A stretch of DNA of 64,000 nt from Camarhynchus parvulus (lineage: Eukaryota; Chordata; Aves; Passeriformes; Thraupidae). The notes beneath the pieces were generated by a model. That model saw only the letters and a program-made list of their open reading frames with translations. It was not told where the DNA came from and searched no databases. This document shows positions 49,321 through 62,710 of this stretch, in pieces (within the stretch, counting starts at the first letter, position 1; each line of letters opens with the position of its first letter). The stretch spans positions 23,336,501 to 23,400,500 of the forward strand of contig NC_044572.1 of assembly GCF_901933205.1 (NCBI RefSeq), in the 5' to 3' direction. A program made the translations under genes and the position numbers.

Positions 49321-52300
49321 GTAGAGGAAAGTTCACACACTTTCCCATTGGCAGAAAAGAGGAATTTTTAATTCCATTTCATTACAGGTCTGTAAAAGTA
49401 GCCTACAGAATGTTCTAGTGACTAAAAGAAAGAGGTGATACTGTGTGATCCACTTCCAAGTCAGGAAGGGATCCTGCATTTCCCAGTAGTGGCCAGCAGT
49501 GTTGTTTTCATATCCTGAAACAGGAGGAGGACCCCCAAAATTGATTTCTTCCTACAATCCCAATTTTGGAATATTTTTTGTTTTCACGAGTTCTTTAAGC
49601 CAAGTTGTGCTTTTCTAATGTGGTCAACTTGGGTAGGTAATATTCTTGGGTTTTACCTGAAACAAGGTAAGAATAACTTGATGAACAGAATTGTGTTATA
49701 TAATAGCATCATAGCTGTTATCTGGATGATAATGGGCTGATGTGATAAAATACTGATTGAGAAATTAAGGGGTTCTGTTTTACCTCTCTCCTGCTCCTCC
49801 CCATTTAATTATTTCATTGCAGCATATATTGGGCTGGTGGGAGAATGGAGGAAATAGGTAGATAAAAGTTTATTCTTCTCAAGCAATTGCAATAAGATAA
49901 TCCTTTGTGTTGGGAAAATCATATTCAAATACTTGATTTCACAGTGACACAATATAAAGCTAGTTTTAAAATATACAAATAAATAGGCATATACTGTATC
50001 CTAAGGAGCTGGGTTAATCTGTGCAACAAAAGGATTGTATAAGAACTGCATTTTTGTGATGTAATGTGGTAAGATGACTAGCAATTATGATAATTTATGA
50101 TACTGTTTCACTCCTTCTGTGCTCCCTCAAATAAGTCTGTATTTTTAGGTGTTATCTTCATCGATTTAGGCTGGGGAAGAACACCTCTTTAACTTGGACC
50201 ATGATGTCCATGTAACTAGTTGTGTGAGGAAAATGGATTTCAAGTGCTTTACTAGAAATCCACTTGAAGTAATGTACAGAATGCTATAAAACTAGTGAAA
50301 GTGAATTTATTCTGGGGATTTTTCTTCAGTTGAAAACATATAGATTTTGCTTACAGTTATTTCTTACATAAATGCATGTAAGCAAAAACATAAATGAGTC
50401 TGGTAATGCTCAAAAACAAATATAGTGTAAGTAATTTGTATTTAGATACCATTATTATAAATATGAGAATCATTACTTGTCAAAGCTTTTTATTTTCTCA
50501 TTTTGCAGTTTTAGTGTTAATAGCTCAATCTTTATAAAAATGAAAAATGTCAACCTTAACTTTTAAACATGTAAGAATTAATAAGTAGAATGAAGTGTCT
50601 GTGTTACATACAAACTTGCAGGTTGCCAGTAGTTTGATTGACAAGCACTGTGTGGAGTTCCTGGTGACTGATGCTTCTGCATACTTTTGTATTTTTAGAG
50701 TTGCCCTCTAACTGGCATGCACAGATGGCCATAGGTTATGATTTTTGTGTGTTTCTGAATTAAATATAACATTTATATGGTACTTTAAATTTCATTGTCT
50801 CAATATCTTGTGTTAATTACTATATGGGTTTTGATATTAGTTGGGAAGTTAGAGTGTGGGAATTTTAGAACTAATAAGAAGAATGTTTGTTCTCATTAAG
50901 CAGTCAGTGTTATTTTGTGGTAGTAGAAGTTGTTTAAAGTTTTCTTGGAAAAAATACTCTGATTTGACACCTATATCATGCTGATAATAAAGAATGTTCT
51001 GCCACAAAGTGAGTAAGTTGTTTCAGTAGTATTAAAGTCAAAAGACCATAAAGTATTTAGGACTGCTCTTACCTAGAGTTTAAAATGCTTTTAGAGAAAC
51101 CCTGTGAACTTCTGTTTGAAATACCAGGCTTGTTCTGCTTGTCTATGAAGTTCAGTGTGGTATATAACTTCTTTCCCCTCTCAGATTCCTGTTAAAAATG
51201 AGGGCTAAATTCTGTATTCTAGGATGTGATAAATTGCAGTTATGTGTGTTTAATACAAAGAAAATGATAATTGAGAAGAAAAATTAGCACATAGGAGATA
51301 TGAAAATAATTTCTCTTTTACCAGAATCAGACTTGCCTCTTTCCATCCATTATTACCAAAATTTAGATTGAAATTTAGCCTTGCTTTGGGCTCAAGGAAA
51401 AGGTAGACTCACTTCTTCACTGCCTTGCAGTCTCAGGAATGTTTTCCTAAGGTTATTTTTTGGGGAAGAAGGGCAGCATAGGAAGAAAATTACAGAACAA
51501 GGCAGAAATTTGCTAGCCACCTGACTGCTTCTTGTATTTAATTACATAGTTTCTTTGCTTTTTATGCTGTAACTATCCTGTAAGACATTTCTTCTGAATT
51601 GAGTATTTTTTAAGACCTAAATATAGTGGAATTAATATGCTTATATGCTTAACCATGTTACTGTATTGTAGTTGTTTTCTTAAAATAGTTACCCTGTAAG
51701 AACTCCAAGGGATTAATTAAAGGCGTCTCCAGCTGTTGATTTAACTATATTTAGTCACACAGCTGATACAACTATATACTCATTAAAAAACAGGTGTTAA
51801 ACCAGTTGCTTTAAGAAGAAATAAATTGAAGCTACTACATAAGCAATGATCAGATTGTTGGTAAATTTATTTTGGTAATAAATACTGATATATGTCTGAT
51901 GACTCTGCTGCTTTCCAGAAATTGAAATTCTGAGGAGATTAATGTTTTAATTCTTATATTTAGCCTCTAAGTTGCTACTTTTCTGTAAAATAAATGTTTG
52001 GGTTTTATTTTTTTCATAAGCCTGACTGAAGCTCGCTATCAGTGAAAATCCATTACTTCTTTTTGTGTTTTTTTTTTTGTGGTCTGTGGCATATTCATCT
52101 CTATGGTTTATTTAAGTACTTAATTGTGAACAGTTCATGAAGTATGATTCTGCAGGTAAGAATGAGAGAAGTTGATCCTGTTTGTAACTCACTGGAATCA
52201 GCTGCTGTAAATGTAAAGCAACACCCTACAATTTTGTTGAATCAAACACAATATTGAAAGAAATAACAGATATAAAATTGCAACCTCATACATAGTCTTA

Positions 52301-54729
52301 ATGCTTAAGTTCTTTTTGCCTTCTGCTCGGGGGGGCAGCATCTGCCGTTTAATTTCAGAAGATAACTTGTTTCACAAGGCTGAATTCATGAAGAATGGAG
52401 TGGGAGAAAAATACTTAAAATCTTAAACATATTTGTAATTGTACAACCTTACAAAAAATGTCAATGCAGAAACTTGCTAAGGAGTTCACATTTATGAGGT
52501 ATTGTACTAATTATGGCCTCTGTCTAATGATTTTTCTATCAAGTGTGTTTTGTAGGCAATTATTAATCTGTTCCAAAGGCTTTAAGATGTGATGCCTTTT
52601 GCAAGTTCCAGGCATTTTTGATTGTTTGTTAGTTGTTTGCTTTTGTTTTACCTGTATCTTCATCTGATCAGATTTATTGAGCACAAGCCTTGTCTTGATT
52701 GCTGTGTGTGCCTTAAGGCAGTAGAAACACGCAGCTATCTAACTTCCATTTGGTTGGTGTCATGTATCATGTGTACCCTACCTAATTTAGTCTAATACAT
52801 GCCACCAGTGGCTTAATTTTATTAGTTATTCTTAAGTTTTAACACAATATCTGACAACTTTGAATTTTGACAACTTTTCATTAAGATGAAGGGGTAACAT
52901 GTTGTTACACATCAAGACCATGAATGGGTAGGGTTGTGTCTCCTTTTGGAGCTCAAAAATTCTATGTATTATTCTGCCTGTCACAGCCTCTACCACTTAC
53001 TGTTCAGCTGTTAAGTGTTACTAAGATATGATCATTTGATAGCTTGACTTAAAACACCAGAGATCAAATTTTCTGTGCACTTCCTAAAGTCTGTCTTTTG
53101 TTTGTGTCAGCAAAACGTATTGCATCCTGTGCTTTCATTCATAGGAAACTGATACTAAAATCATAGTGTAGACTTACACCTTTAAAACAGCAGTTGTTTC
53201 AGTTAATAGGATCTCATCTACATTTACATCTTGTTTAGGGTCCTGCACTTCCTTGAGATTACTGTTCTTAAATGGATGCCACAGCTGAAGTTACCCATAA
53301 CATTATGTGGATACCAAAACACCCCAGAAAAGTGCCTGAAGATAAATATTGATACTTTAAAGGATGGTAGGATAATGTGTTCATACAGCCCAGTGAACTG
53401 TACTGTAACTGTATGGAAAACAACTAATACTTTCAGAGTATCTAAATCTCATATTAGAATGAGTTTTTAAGAATGAATTAATATATAAAGCCATCTTCTG
53501 GGTGTAAATTTTCAAAAGACTTGTGAGATGTGAAAGACGACATGGCAAGGCAGTGAAGTTTTCTAGTTCAAAAATTAGTGGAAAACATCATTTAAGTTAT
53601 TAAAAACTTGCAATTTAGCAAAGTAGTGAAACCTTTCTTCCCTCACTCTTTTATAAAAGTTAAAATTAATTGTAACACTTGTATCATTATTATTAAAATT
53701 TATTCGGCAAAACTTTTGCTCTGGCCTGGAATTTACTTACTATGGCAAGTTGGATTATTTTAGAAAAGCTTAGGGAGTAGAGGAAGAAACATTTTTCTTT
53801 AACATGTTTGTGAATCCGTTTGTTAACATTGTGATTACTTCCCCACCTCCTCTCCAAAAGTTGTTTCAAAAGTGTTTTAGGACATTGAAGACTTGACTTG
53901 AAAACGTGCCATTTGGGGTTTTTTCAGCCTAGCTGAAGAATATTTCAGGATCCAGTTTTTAATTAAAAGCTGGTGTTAAACAGAAACCTGGTGGAGCAAG
54001 AGTGTGTTTCTGTTGGTGCAAAACTCTTTTGCCTTCCTATTGTTACTGAGCCTCTGAAACCTGGCAAAAGTGTCTGATAGGCATTGCCTTTTGAGACAGC
54101 ACCCAACTGGTGACCCTCATCACTTAATGCAGGGAGAATGAGGCTCAGGTTTATGTCTGCGCCTTTAGCCTGGATGGCCAAAGATCCTAATGTTTGAGGC
54201 TTCAAGTATGGATGACCGGTGGTTTTTTTAGAAAGCGGCACGAAACAAGCTTCTGTTGCCCTCTCATTTTTGTCACTAACAGCTTGTCCCAATCCAGTTA
54301 TTTCCTCTTGACTTTGGGGACATTCGGTACCAGTGTGGGTCAGATGATTTTTTGACCCTCAGTATCACCAGAGGGAGGCAGTATTTTATATGAGAAGTGT
54401 AAAATTACTAAGTAGTTAGGATCAGTGTATAAATAATTTAAGTAGAAGCAGTTTAGTTAAAGACCAGTTGAGCAACTTTTTTTAAAGTTAGTTTGAGGCA
54501 TTGCTTTTGTTGAAGCAGTCCAGCATTGAAATGTGCTTGGTAAACTTGTGTCAGTCATTGTAACTTTAGAGTGAATTTTCATACACTTAACTTCCATTCT
54601 GTGTCCAGAAAATAACCCAGCTGTAATGAACTTAGCTGGTCCTAGATCTGTTCGTATTTAAACTCTTGGGACGGGGAAGAGCAGACCAGATCAGAACCCC
54701 ACTAATTCTGAGGCTTTCCAGCTCACAGT

Positions 54730-54741
54730 GCCATCTGGTGG
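54730..54741 (-). promoter_or_regulatory. Candidate CTCF motif
   Basis: GCCATCTGGTGG is the reverse complement of CCACCAGATGGC, which fits the CTCF core CCASYAGRKGGC at all 12 positions. A weaker match of about 10 of 12, TCACCAGAGGGA, lies at 54365-54376 on the + strand, so the two would face away from the 355-bp interval between them in motif terms. A 12-mer match alone predicts binding poorly. Confidence 0.3.
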
Positions 54742-57700
54742 GGTTCATTCCAGTTCAGCGCCCTTGGTAATTAGCACTGCCAGCAGTACTCTTAACTTGA
54801 TAAAGACTGGATAAAAAGAATTGCCCGAGATGCTGTTCCTCTCATTATCCTGTGTTGTCCTTCAAGATACCACAGCTATCTATAATTGTAAATTCTGGTG
54901 ATCCCATTGGTTTTCTTCAGAGGACTCCAAAGGAATGGCTGTCTCTGAAGCAGAAAGACTCTCAGGCTTTTATTTAGGAAGACAGTAGGATTTCTTCTTT
55001 GGAAATTTTCTTATTCCTATTATCATCAACTAATACTCATGAGCCACTTAAATTTCCATAAGGGGAGACATTCTGAGGTCTTGTTCAAGCTATTTGGGAA
55101 ATCCTGGCTGTGAGTGCAACATAAAAAATCAGTAGATTGAAAATTCTTAATTTCTGGGTGATTATTTCTTGTTCATGTTTCCCGTTTTGTAAATTCAGCA
55201 TCTGTTGAATAGAAAAATAACCTAAAGCTCTGTTTGGCTCAACAGATAAGCAGATTGAAACTTGCAAAGAACATTAATTCTTTACTTACAGGTTGGCTTT
55301 TCAGCTATGTGACATAATATGTTTAAAGTATTTGCAGGTTGCTTGCTCATTGATTTTCTTTTAGTGGGTTTTTATCTCAGGATTTGAAAAGAGTTGTGAT
55401 ACTCTCTTATTTGTTGATTAGCAGAATACAATCAGTAGACTTCACTTGGAAGACATCTCTTAATTCTCTGTGTTGGCAATTTTTCATTCACCTTACTTTC
55501 AGTTATCCTTTGCTTAGTATAGACATCAGGAACCCAGAAGAAGCAGGCACTATCAACTTGCCTATACTTCAGGAGTTAGTGCTTTGCCAAGACAACCGTT
55601 AGTGCTTAGACCTTCTGAGAATAGGAAAGAAGTGACAAAGTGCCACTTTCTTCTTTAATACCAGTTAACTGTTCAGCATCTCTTCAGGGGACAGACTAGC
55701 TTTTACAAAACTTGATAGCCTAACAGCAGATGAGTTTTAAACAGCTCAAGTGAGATTTACTGCCTAAATCTCAGTGTTGCTGTCTCCATGACTCTCCCGT
55801 GGGTGAGAGAGAGATTATGGCAGATATTTTTTTGGTTGTCCAGGGTAAGGTGGGATGGATAAACTTAAACCATAGCAAATGTCCAACTTCTAAACCATGT
55901 CAAAATTTCAAATTCAGGTTGGCTTTTTTAGTTGGACACTATTGGCTTGCAGGACACCCCAGTCAAGAATTCTTGGGATGTATATGCGCTTAATAAATGA
56001 TCAAAACAGATCCTACCTGTGGGCTCTGCTTTTTGTTCTTTTTGTGTAACTGAAGTCTTCTGTAGGAATAATTACTTACCTATGGTCAAAGGGAGTAGGC
56101 ACTTGCCCTATCATTACTAGGGCAGATGATTCTTAAATTAGTCCTTCAGCTTGTGAGACAGGTGGCAGTGCATCTCAGTCTACATATTTTGGTTTCACTT
56201 TCACTTTCAGTAATCTTTCAGATTTTAGGTGTTATTGTCATTCAGTGGTGGGGGATTAGGGGCAATATCATTAGAAAAGCCTGAGCCTTTCTATCACAGG
56301 ACTGGTAATGATCTGTCATGATGAGTTTCATGATGTATCCATGTGTTACTGTGTACTTACAGCCAGAGTTTGTCTGGGTCTGGGATATAGTATAGTTACC
56401 ACTTACACAATACAGTTTCTCACAATGCATGTTGTACATTCAGGTGCAGCTTAAAGTGGATTTTGTAGCATTTTCTCTATATGCAGATTAACTATACCTT
56501 TCTGATGCAAATTTGTGCTTTTACGTTGGTGGGAAGTTTCAAGCAACATCTGACAAAAAATTCTATTTTACTTTTTCTTACCCTCATTATGCTCAAATGC
56601 AGATACTGTTCCTGTGGAGACTTTCAGTCTGCTAAATAGAAAGTTTAAAATATGCTTTCTACACTTAAATAAAGTGTTTGCATTGAGGCACTGAAGCCAG
56701 GATTTCTTTGTTAGTCTTATTGGGCTTTTTCTGCTGTAGCGAGGCAGTCTCAAATAACAAATAGTATTATTAGTGTTATATATAATAGTGTTATCAAATT
56801 CTGTTCTACAAAACGGGATTGCTTGGGGGCTTTTCAGTCATACCGTAAGTATTTAATCACCAAACTGATGTTTTAGTCATTTACTGTGGTGGGCATTGAG
56901 AGCCATTTCAAAGTTTAATGGTTTCTCTTCATTGCTGCCAGGGCATGCTGCTTGCTCTGGGGTAGCTCGCTAGGTTAGCTCTTCAGCAGAGCTACACACC
57001 ACCCCTGTCAGTCCCCAACTGTTCTGTGATGTGGGATAATTCCATCCCAAGTGCAGGACATGAGGTTTATTTTTATTAACTCACATGCAGTTCTTGTTGG
57101 CTTCCAGCAAGTTGAGGTCTCACTATATGGTGGTTCTTCCTTCTGCTGTATCTGGCTTTCCACAATTTGTTGAGATCCATAAGCTTGCTTAAGATGCTTC
57201 AGTTTTATCATCCAGATTATCTATAAAGAATATTACAGGGCTGTCAGTTTGTCTTTCAGCCATTAACTACTGTTTTTAGATAGAGGCCAGAAGATTCAGA
57301 AGTCCTTGTCTTGTTACACTGGATGAGTGATTGGATGGGTGACCTGGGCAAGCACAGAACATTTCTCATTGGACACCAGACTCTTTGAGAGCTTCTGACA
57401 AAGAATAATTCTGTGAGGACATGTTAATCTGAAGTTTAAGCAGTGTGTGGAACATCTTTTGAAGTTATAGTAGATGAGAAATGCAAAATCATGATGTGGA
57501 TCTCCATTCATGCTCTTTTTGTACTGTGTAAAAATAAAAAAGTGTAATTACTTGCTTGTAGCAGCTTGTCTGAGGTTCCTTTTTGTTGTCAGTCTGTAAG
57601 TTTGTGACTCATCCTTTTATACTTTTTCCTTAAATGAATATAAAAAAAGAAATAGGGGTTTGTACTCGAGAAGCTGTGAGAGATGAACAGACCCTTCTCT

Positions 57701-58783
57701 TTCTGTAGCTGTGAATTGGAAATGAGTTTTATTTTAGAAAGTTGAAGTTTAAATCTAATAATGTTTGTTTACAGGTACATGAAGTGTGACTGTACAGCTG
57801 TATTTGTACAGGATGTGCTATGAATTTCTTCACAATTAGAAGGCATTTTTTTGACAGTAACTACAGCAAATATGTTTTATAGTATTTCCTAACATCCTTC
57901 CTTGGAAGCACTGAGCACTTTCAATTTCTGTTAACTGTAATACCTCTGAAAATGAGGCTGTCCAGATCTGTTACCTTATCTGAGAATGTTAAGGAATAAC
58001 AAACATTCATAAAGCAACATCCAGTTTTAAATGGTGTGGAATATGTTTCTGTTCTAAAAAGTATTTTATGCATGTGAACTAAAAATATAGCTATTGATGC
58101 TTTACAAATGTAGCTTCATTGATTTTCAGGGATGTTTTTCAGTATTGTCTTCTACTGATGTATAGGCAGTGATAAAATGTTGCAGCTTTTGTTCAGATGT
58201 TTTATAAAGTGCTTAAGAGATTAAGTTTCACATTATGTTGGAGCCAAATTTTATTTTACCATAGAGTTTTACTCTAGAAATAGTTCAGTCAGACCATATT
58301 TGAAACTAATCAATGGACAGTGTTACCCAGCAGTCCAGATTGCTGGCACAAGTGCCAGAGGTCAGAATCTGCTGAAGGTAGCCGAATAAATAAATAATGC
58401 TGCTGTTGTAATTATAACAGTACATTAACTGTCATAACTTACATGATTTACACAAGTAATCCCCTTCACTCTGCAAGTTAGTTCCCTTCTGTCTCAAGAG
58501 AAAGTATTTAGTTCCTAACAGCGATTGATTCCTCTCTGCATTTTGCCAGTTGGAGCATACTGGCATTTAAAAGCGAAGATAATGTTGTACCAGGGTGTTG
58601 GTAATTTTGGTGCAGTCTGTGATGTGGGAATTGGTGCTAACATATTGGTTTGGGATTAAGGAAGTTATAATTAGAACTAGATAAATGCACATATCATCTA
58701 AATACCTAAGTTCTTCTATTCAATTGTTCTTTTGCTGTGGGAAATTATTTTGAAAAGTATACCTCTTGTCAGTCTGCATGCTG

Positions 58784-58836
58784 CTCTCTTGTGACTACAA
58801 GAGAGTGAAAAAACACTGGTGACTCTCAGTGTTTTT
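58784..58836. repeat. Two adjacent perfect hairpins
   Basis: CTCTCTTG (58784-58791) pairs with CAAGAGAG (58798-58805) across 6 nt. AAAAACACTG (58809-58818) pairs with CAGTGTTTTT (58827-58836) across 8 nt. They stand 3 nt apart in intron 1, giving a double stem-loop of about 53 nt. Confidence 0.6.
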
Positions 58837-60797
58837 CTGTTTATAAGAAACAACATCTTGTGACAGAATTTAGTGCTAATATCCATTTCCCATTTTTCAA
58901 ACTGATGGAAAGCTGAGTAGCTGTTGTGAATGACACTTCTGAAAATCTGGAAATAAACAAGTAATTCTTCCTGCACAATTTTATTGTCCCTTTTTAGACA
59001 TTAAAAGGAAAGAAACATAATTTCATTCTCATTTCATTGTGTGCTGGATATTTGCTAGGAGTATTTCAGACAATAATTAATTTTTTTCTAAATGCTATGA
59101 AGTGAACATGCCTGCTTTCCAAGAGTATTGGGTTTTTGCCCAGAAGCAGGACTTGAAAAAACCTGTGAGCTGGGAATTGCAAATTGTTAGGTTATTTAGT
59201 TGCAAAAGCTGAGAGTCAAGTAGCGAAATCGATTGTTCTTTACTACTGAAAAATACAGATGAAATTTTTAACAGAATGCAGTACTGCTTTCAGGATCCAA
59301 GCAAGGTCTTATCAGCACGATGGGAGAAGCTGGAGGCAATGTCCTGACAGATAGGTGAATAGTGTTAAAAAATGCTCTGGATTGGTTTTCATATGTGCTC
59401 GAAATGTGCTAAGTGGATCATGGCTGACTGTGTTCCCAATGCTTTCCCAGGGTAAAGTGTTCATTCTCTGTTGGTTCTCAGAGGCGTATCAATGCAGAGA
59501 GCCTGTTCTAAATGTCCTTCAGCTTCTGTTTCCTTGCATCCTTCCTCCTCCATGAGTATCTCCTGCATTTACATACTTGGCTGTTGCTTGCAATTTTTGT
59601 AACTCAGCAGAGACTTGACATTGAATTGTTTCAAAACTGCAGATTCAGAACTGATGGAAGCAGCATTAAGTTCTCCACAGGCTGAGTTGTGGCATAATTA
59701 AGCTGGTGTGTCTGGAAGACAGGATAAAACATTGTATCAGTGTGTATTTGTTTCACATTTTGTCCACACTAGTAAAATCTATTTTTCTAGAAATACGAAA
59801 TCTGGAAGTATTTTCAATTGAAAATTTTAGTTCTAAAGAATTTGTTTTCCTTGGCTCCCATGACTGCTGTGGACTTTTCCCTGCTTGTCATTGGAACAAT
59901 GATAGATCCTCAGCTGTAGTTCATGAGAAGGAATTTGGTATCTGAGACTCCCTTGTTTTGATATGAGCATCACAGAATGTGTTTGGTCAGCAGTAGCTTT
60001 TTGCTGTGCTGCTTCTCTTATTTCTAGTTTTTAAAATATGATTAAAAATATGAATTTAAAGTTATGTTGCATTAGTGGCTGGACAGTTCTTTGTGTACCT
60101 GAATGTGTGGGGTTAAAAGTGCTATGATTTGTGCATGCATCCATCACTACTAGTGCAGTTATTCCCAAAGTCCTAGATCCTCAAGTGGAATTTGTCAGTT
60201 AAGAACTTGTGTAATACAAGAATGTAACATTTTTATTTTCACATGTGTTTAGCTTTCATGTGTGCTCATCTTCATCAGTGTTTAAACAGAAAAAAAATAG
60301 GATCTGCTTATAACTGCCATGGTAGGTTTTAGGCTGTTAATTCTGAAGAAGTGAAAGTCGACAACTTTGAAAGGAGGGAAATCTGGCATGCCCAGATGCT
60401 TCAGTTAAAATATGCAAAATACTTGAGGAGAGACAAGGAGTAATTCATTTGTCCTTGAGCTACACATCTAATTTTGTAGACAAATAAAGACTGTAAAGCT
60501 GCTTTTAAAAAGCCAACTTAACTTTCCATTACAGAAGATTTCAATCAAGTTGGGGAAGAGAGTTCTTGACCAGTGGCATTACATGTCGTTTATTACTTAG
60601 AAATAAAACATTAAAAAAGCAAAATCTCTCTGTAGTTACACTTGAAGTCAGGTTCTTTGCTTTCTGTCATTGGGACATTTGAACAAATTCTGCTTTTCCT
60701 TTGGACAAACTGAAAGTATTTTATTGAGATAAACTTACAGTTTTAGGAGAATGTAGTAATATCCTAAGGGAACAACTGAAACCTTTACCCTTCCCAT

Positions 60798-60833
60798 TTT
60801 TGAGAAACTAAATCATTTTGAGAAACTAAATCT
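60798..60833. repeat. 18-bp tandem duplication
   Basis: TTTTGAGAAACTAAATC plus one base occurs twice head to tail, the copies differing only in the last base (A or T). A small slippage duplication within intron 1. Confidence 0.85.
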
Positions 60834-62455
60834 CTCTTTAGTTAGGTTTTGGGATGGTTGATTGGCTGTTTTGGGGGTTTTTTTCACTTAAACTTTGAAG
60901 TAGAAGGAGACTTTCTTTTCTTGTTTAGAATTTTTGAGTTTACTGGATTTTTTGTGAAATAACAAAAGATACATATTTTAAAAATAGAAAAAAATCACAA
61001 AGTTGAACTAATTAGAAAAGTAGTAGGGAGGAGGTAAGTATTAAGTACTTAGGTGAGCATATTTGGCTCAGCACATGTTCAGGTCCTCCTCCTCTAAACA
61101 GAGCAGGAACCATATGCCAAGCTGTCGTCCTGAGAAAGGAGAGGAGGCTGGAGAAACCCACAAAGAAATACAAATAAAAGGACAAAAGTATAAACCAGCC
61201 ACAAGCCAGAACTGATCTCTCAGTGATGCATTTTGACTGGGGCTTCTCAGCTCTCTTGGGGCCAGATGAGAACTAGAAAGCTCTTCAGGTGACATCTTGC
61301 ACTGTAACCAAACAGTGACTGGGAAAGGGGATCCGTGTGTCCTGTTCACTTTGGATGTTCCTGAAGAAGTTGGATGGAAGCCTGGCTTTCTCGGCTGGTG
61401 AATATCACAAGCAAATATGCTGTCTTTTCTATATTTGTTTTCTTCCAATTGCAGCGTGTTTATTAAAAAACCCATGGTATTTGAGTATTAGTTGATGATG
61501 AAAGTTTAAAGTTTTAGGGTCTTTATGTGTATGCTGGAGATACATTTATGAAATGTATTGTATATGATTTCAATTGGAAAGTAATGATTCTTGTTTTCAG
61601 ATTTTATTGATAAGAACTTTTTCGTTTTGAATTTTAATTGGTAAACCCCAATGTGCTTGTTTTACTTATTTGAACAAAACTTCTGTTCTTGTTAAGAAAA
61701 AAAAAATTAAATGGATTTTCTTGTGTAAACCACTGTAAAGTGATTAAAAGTGATAAGCTCTTCAAAAGGCAGTGTCTTACTGTATTTGAATAGCTTACAT
61801 ACTAATTGGTTTTTAAACTGTGTGCCTGGCTCACCTGTGACTTTTTGTTCAGCATGTTTTGCTACAAGGTAGTGTGTCTTGTAATCTGCTCACTTTCTGG
61901 TTTTAGAGTATTCCCTTAATAAGTATTTTGCTACTTTGCTGTTTCTTTGTGTTTTCAGTAACTGATCAGCTTTTTGTGTTTTAGCAAACTTTTTTAAAAG
62001 CTTCATATGATACTTGCTTGAAGAGAAGTTTGCTTTTATCTGTCTCTGAAATAAAAATTAAATGGAATTTCTGTAAATTATTTTAAAGTTCCTATGAAAT
62101 TGAAGAACGAGATCAGGTTATTTAATTGCATTTGTCCTTTATAATGACATTTGTACCTTTACATTTGAATGTCTTGATTTTTAGGTAGGTCTATGGAACA
62201 GTAACTTGCGAGTATGAAACTGAAAAGGAATTAATTAACTGGGTGTTGGTTTACATTTAAGATTTTGTTAAAGCAAAGTATTTAAATGGAAAAATAATCT
62301 GGGTCTGTCTCACATATGCAATATTAACTTCCGCCTTGTTTTCACTAGTGATTAATTGGAAGCTTTGTGTAGAATAGTGGGTAAGGCTTTGTTGAGGATG
62401 TCATTAGTAATAAAGAGGAAAACTCACCTTTAACAAGATTTTGTCTTCTCTACAG

Positions 62456-62710
62456 CTTGCCCAGTTTAGGCAGCGGAAGGCACAAACTGATGGTCAAAAT
62501 GGATCAAAGAAGCAGAAAAAGAAGAAGAAAACAGCAAACATCAAAGATGAAGAATCAATACAAGATGGGATTGAAACTGATCGATCTCGAAGTGATGAAA
62601 TATCCACATGCAGCAGTCGAAGGGGAGGAGCTGCTACTGCTGACTTTGCTATTATCAGGACTTTGCATAGTGGAGAAATTATCAAACACACCCCAGCTTA
62701 CACCATTGAG
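62456..62710 (+). CDS. AKAP9: AKAP9 coding exon 2
   Basis: Encodes residues 17-101 of AKAP9, 85 codons in phase 0 at both ends (acceptor CTCTACAG, donor GAG/GTGAGT). It opens LAQFRQRKAQ, which completes the conserved N-terminal signature begun in exon 1. A basic lysine stretch KKQKKKKK follows at protein residues 34-41 and could act as a nuclear-localisation-like or nucleic-acid-contact patch, though AKAP9 is not a nuclear protein. The middle (about 45-80) is Ser/Thr/Asp/Glu-rich and poorly conserved. RTLHSGEI at 84-91 is a conserved AKAP9 block, and the human protein has the same octapeptide. No coiled coil has begun yet; it starts further on. Open frames in the other frames and on the opposite strand here are shadows. 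Confidence 0.96.

Larger units (their letters stand above)
37866..62455 (+). other. AKAP9 intron 1 (24,590 bp)
   Basis: GT (37866) to AG (62455), with the pyrimidine-rich acceptor TTTTGTCTTCTCTACAG. The first 670 bp are CpG island; the rest is AT-rich and looks T- and G-biased on the + strand, as expected of transcribed introns. It contains the CR1 copies, simple repeats, CTCF candidate and hairpins listed separately. I found no further exon: open frames such as 40991-41278, 46991-47308, 53963-54292 (minus) and 61068-61475 (minus, 135 codons) have no recognisable domain. Stretches 38.5-42.4, 42.6-46.2, 46.3-48.7, 49.3-54.7, 54.8-58.7 and 58.9-62.4 kb hold nothing else I can name. Confidence 0.9.

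Noticed and set aside
53963..54292. Minus-strand open frame of 109 codons with a slightly more coding-like composition
   Set aside because: I could not match it to any family, and it lies antisense within an AKAP9 intron without a start-site or poly(A) context.
61068..61475. Minus-strand open frame of 135 codons in intron 1
   Set aside because: No recognisable domain, no promoter or splice context and low-information composition. A conserved non-coding element or old repeat cannot be excluded.
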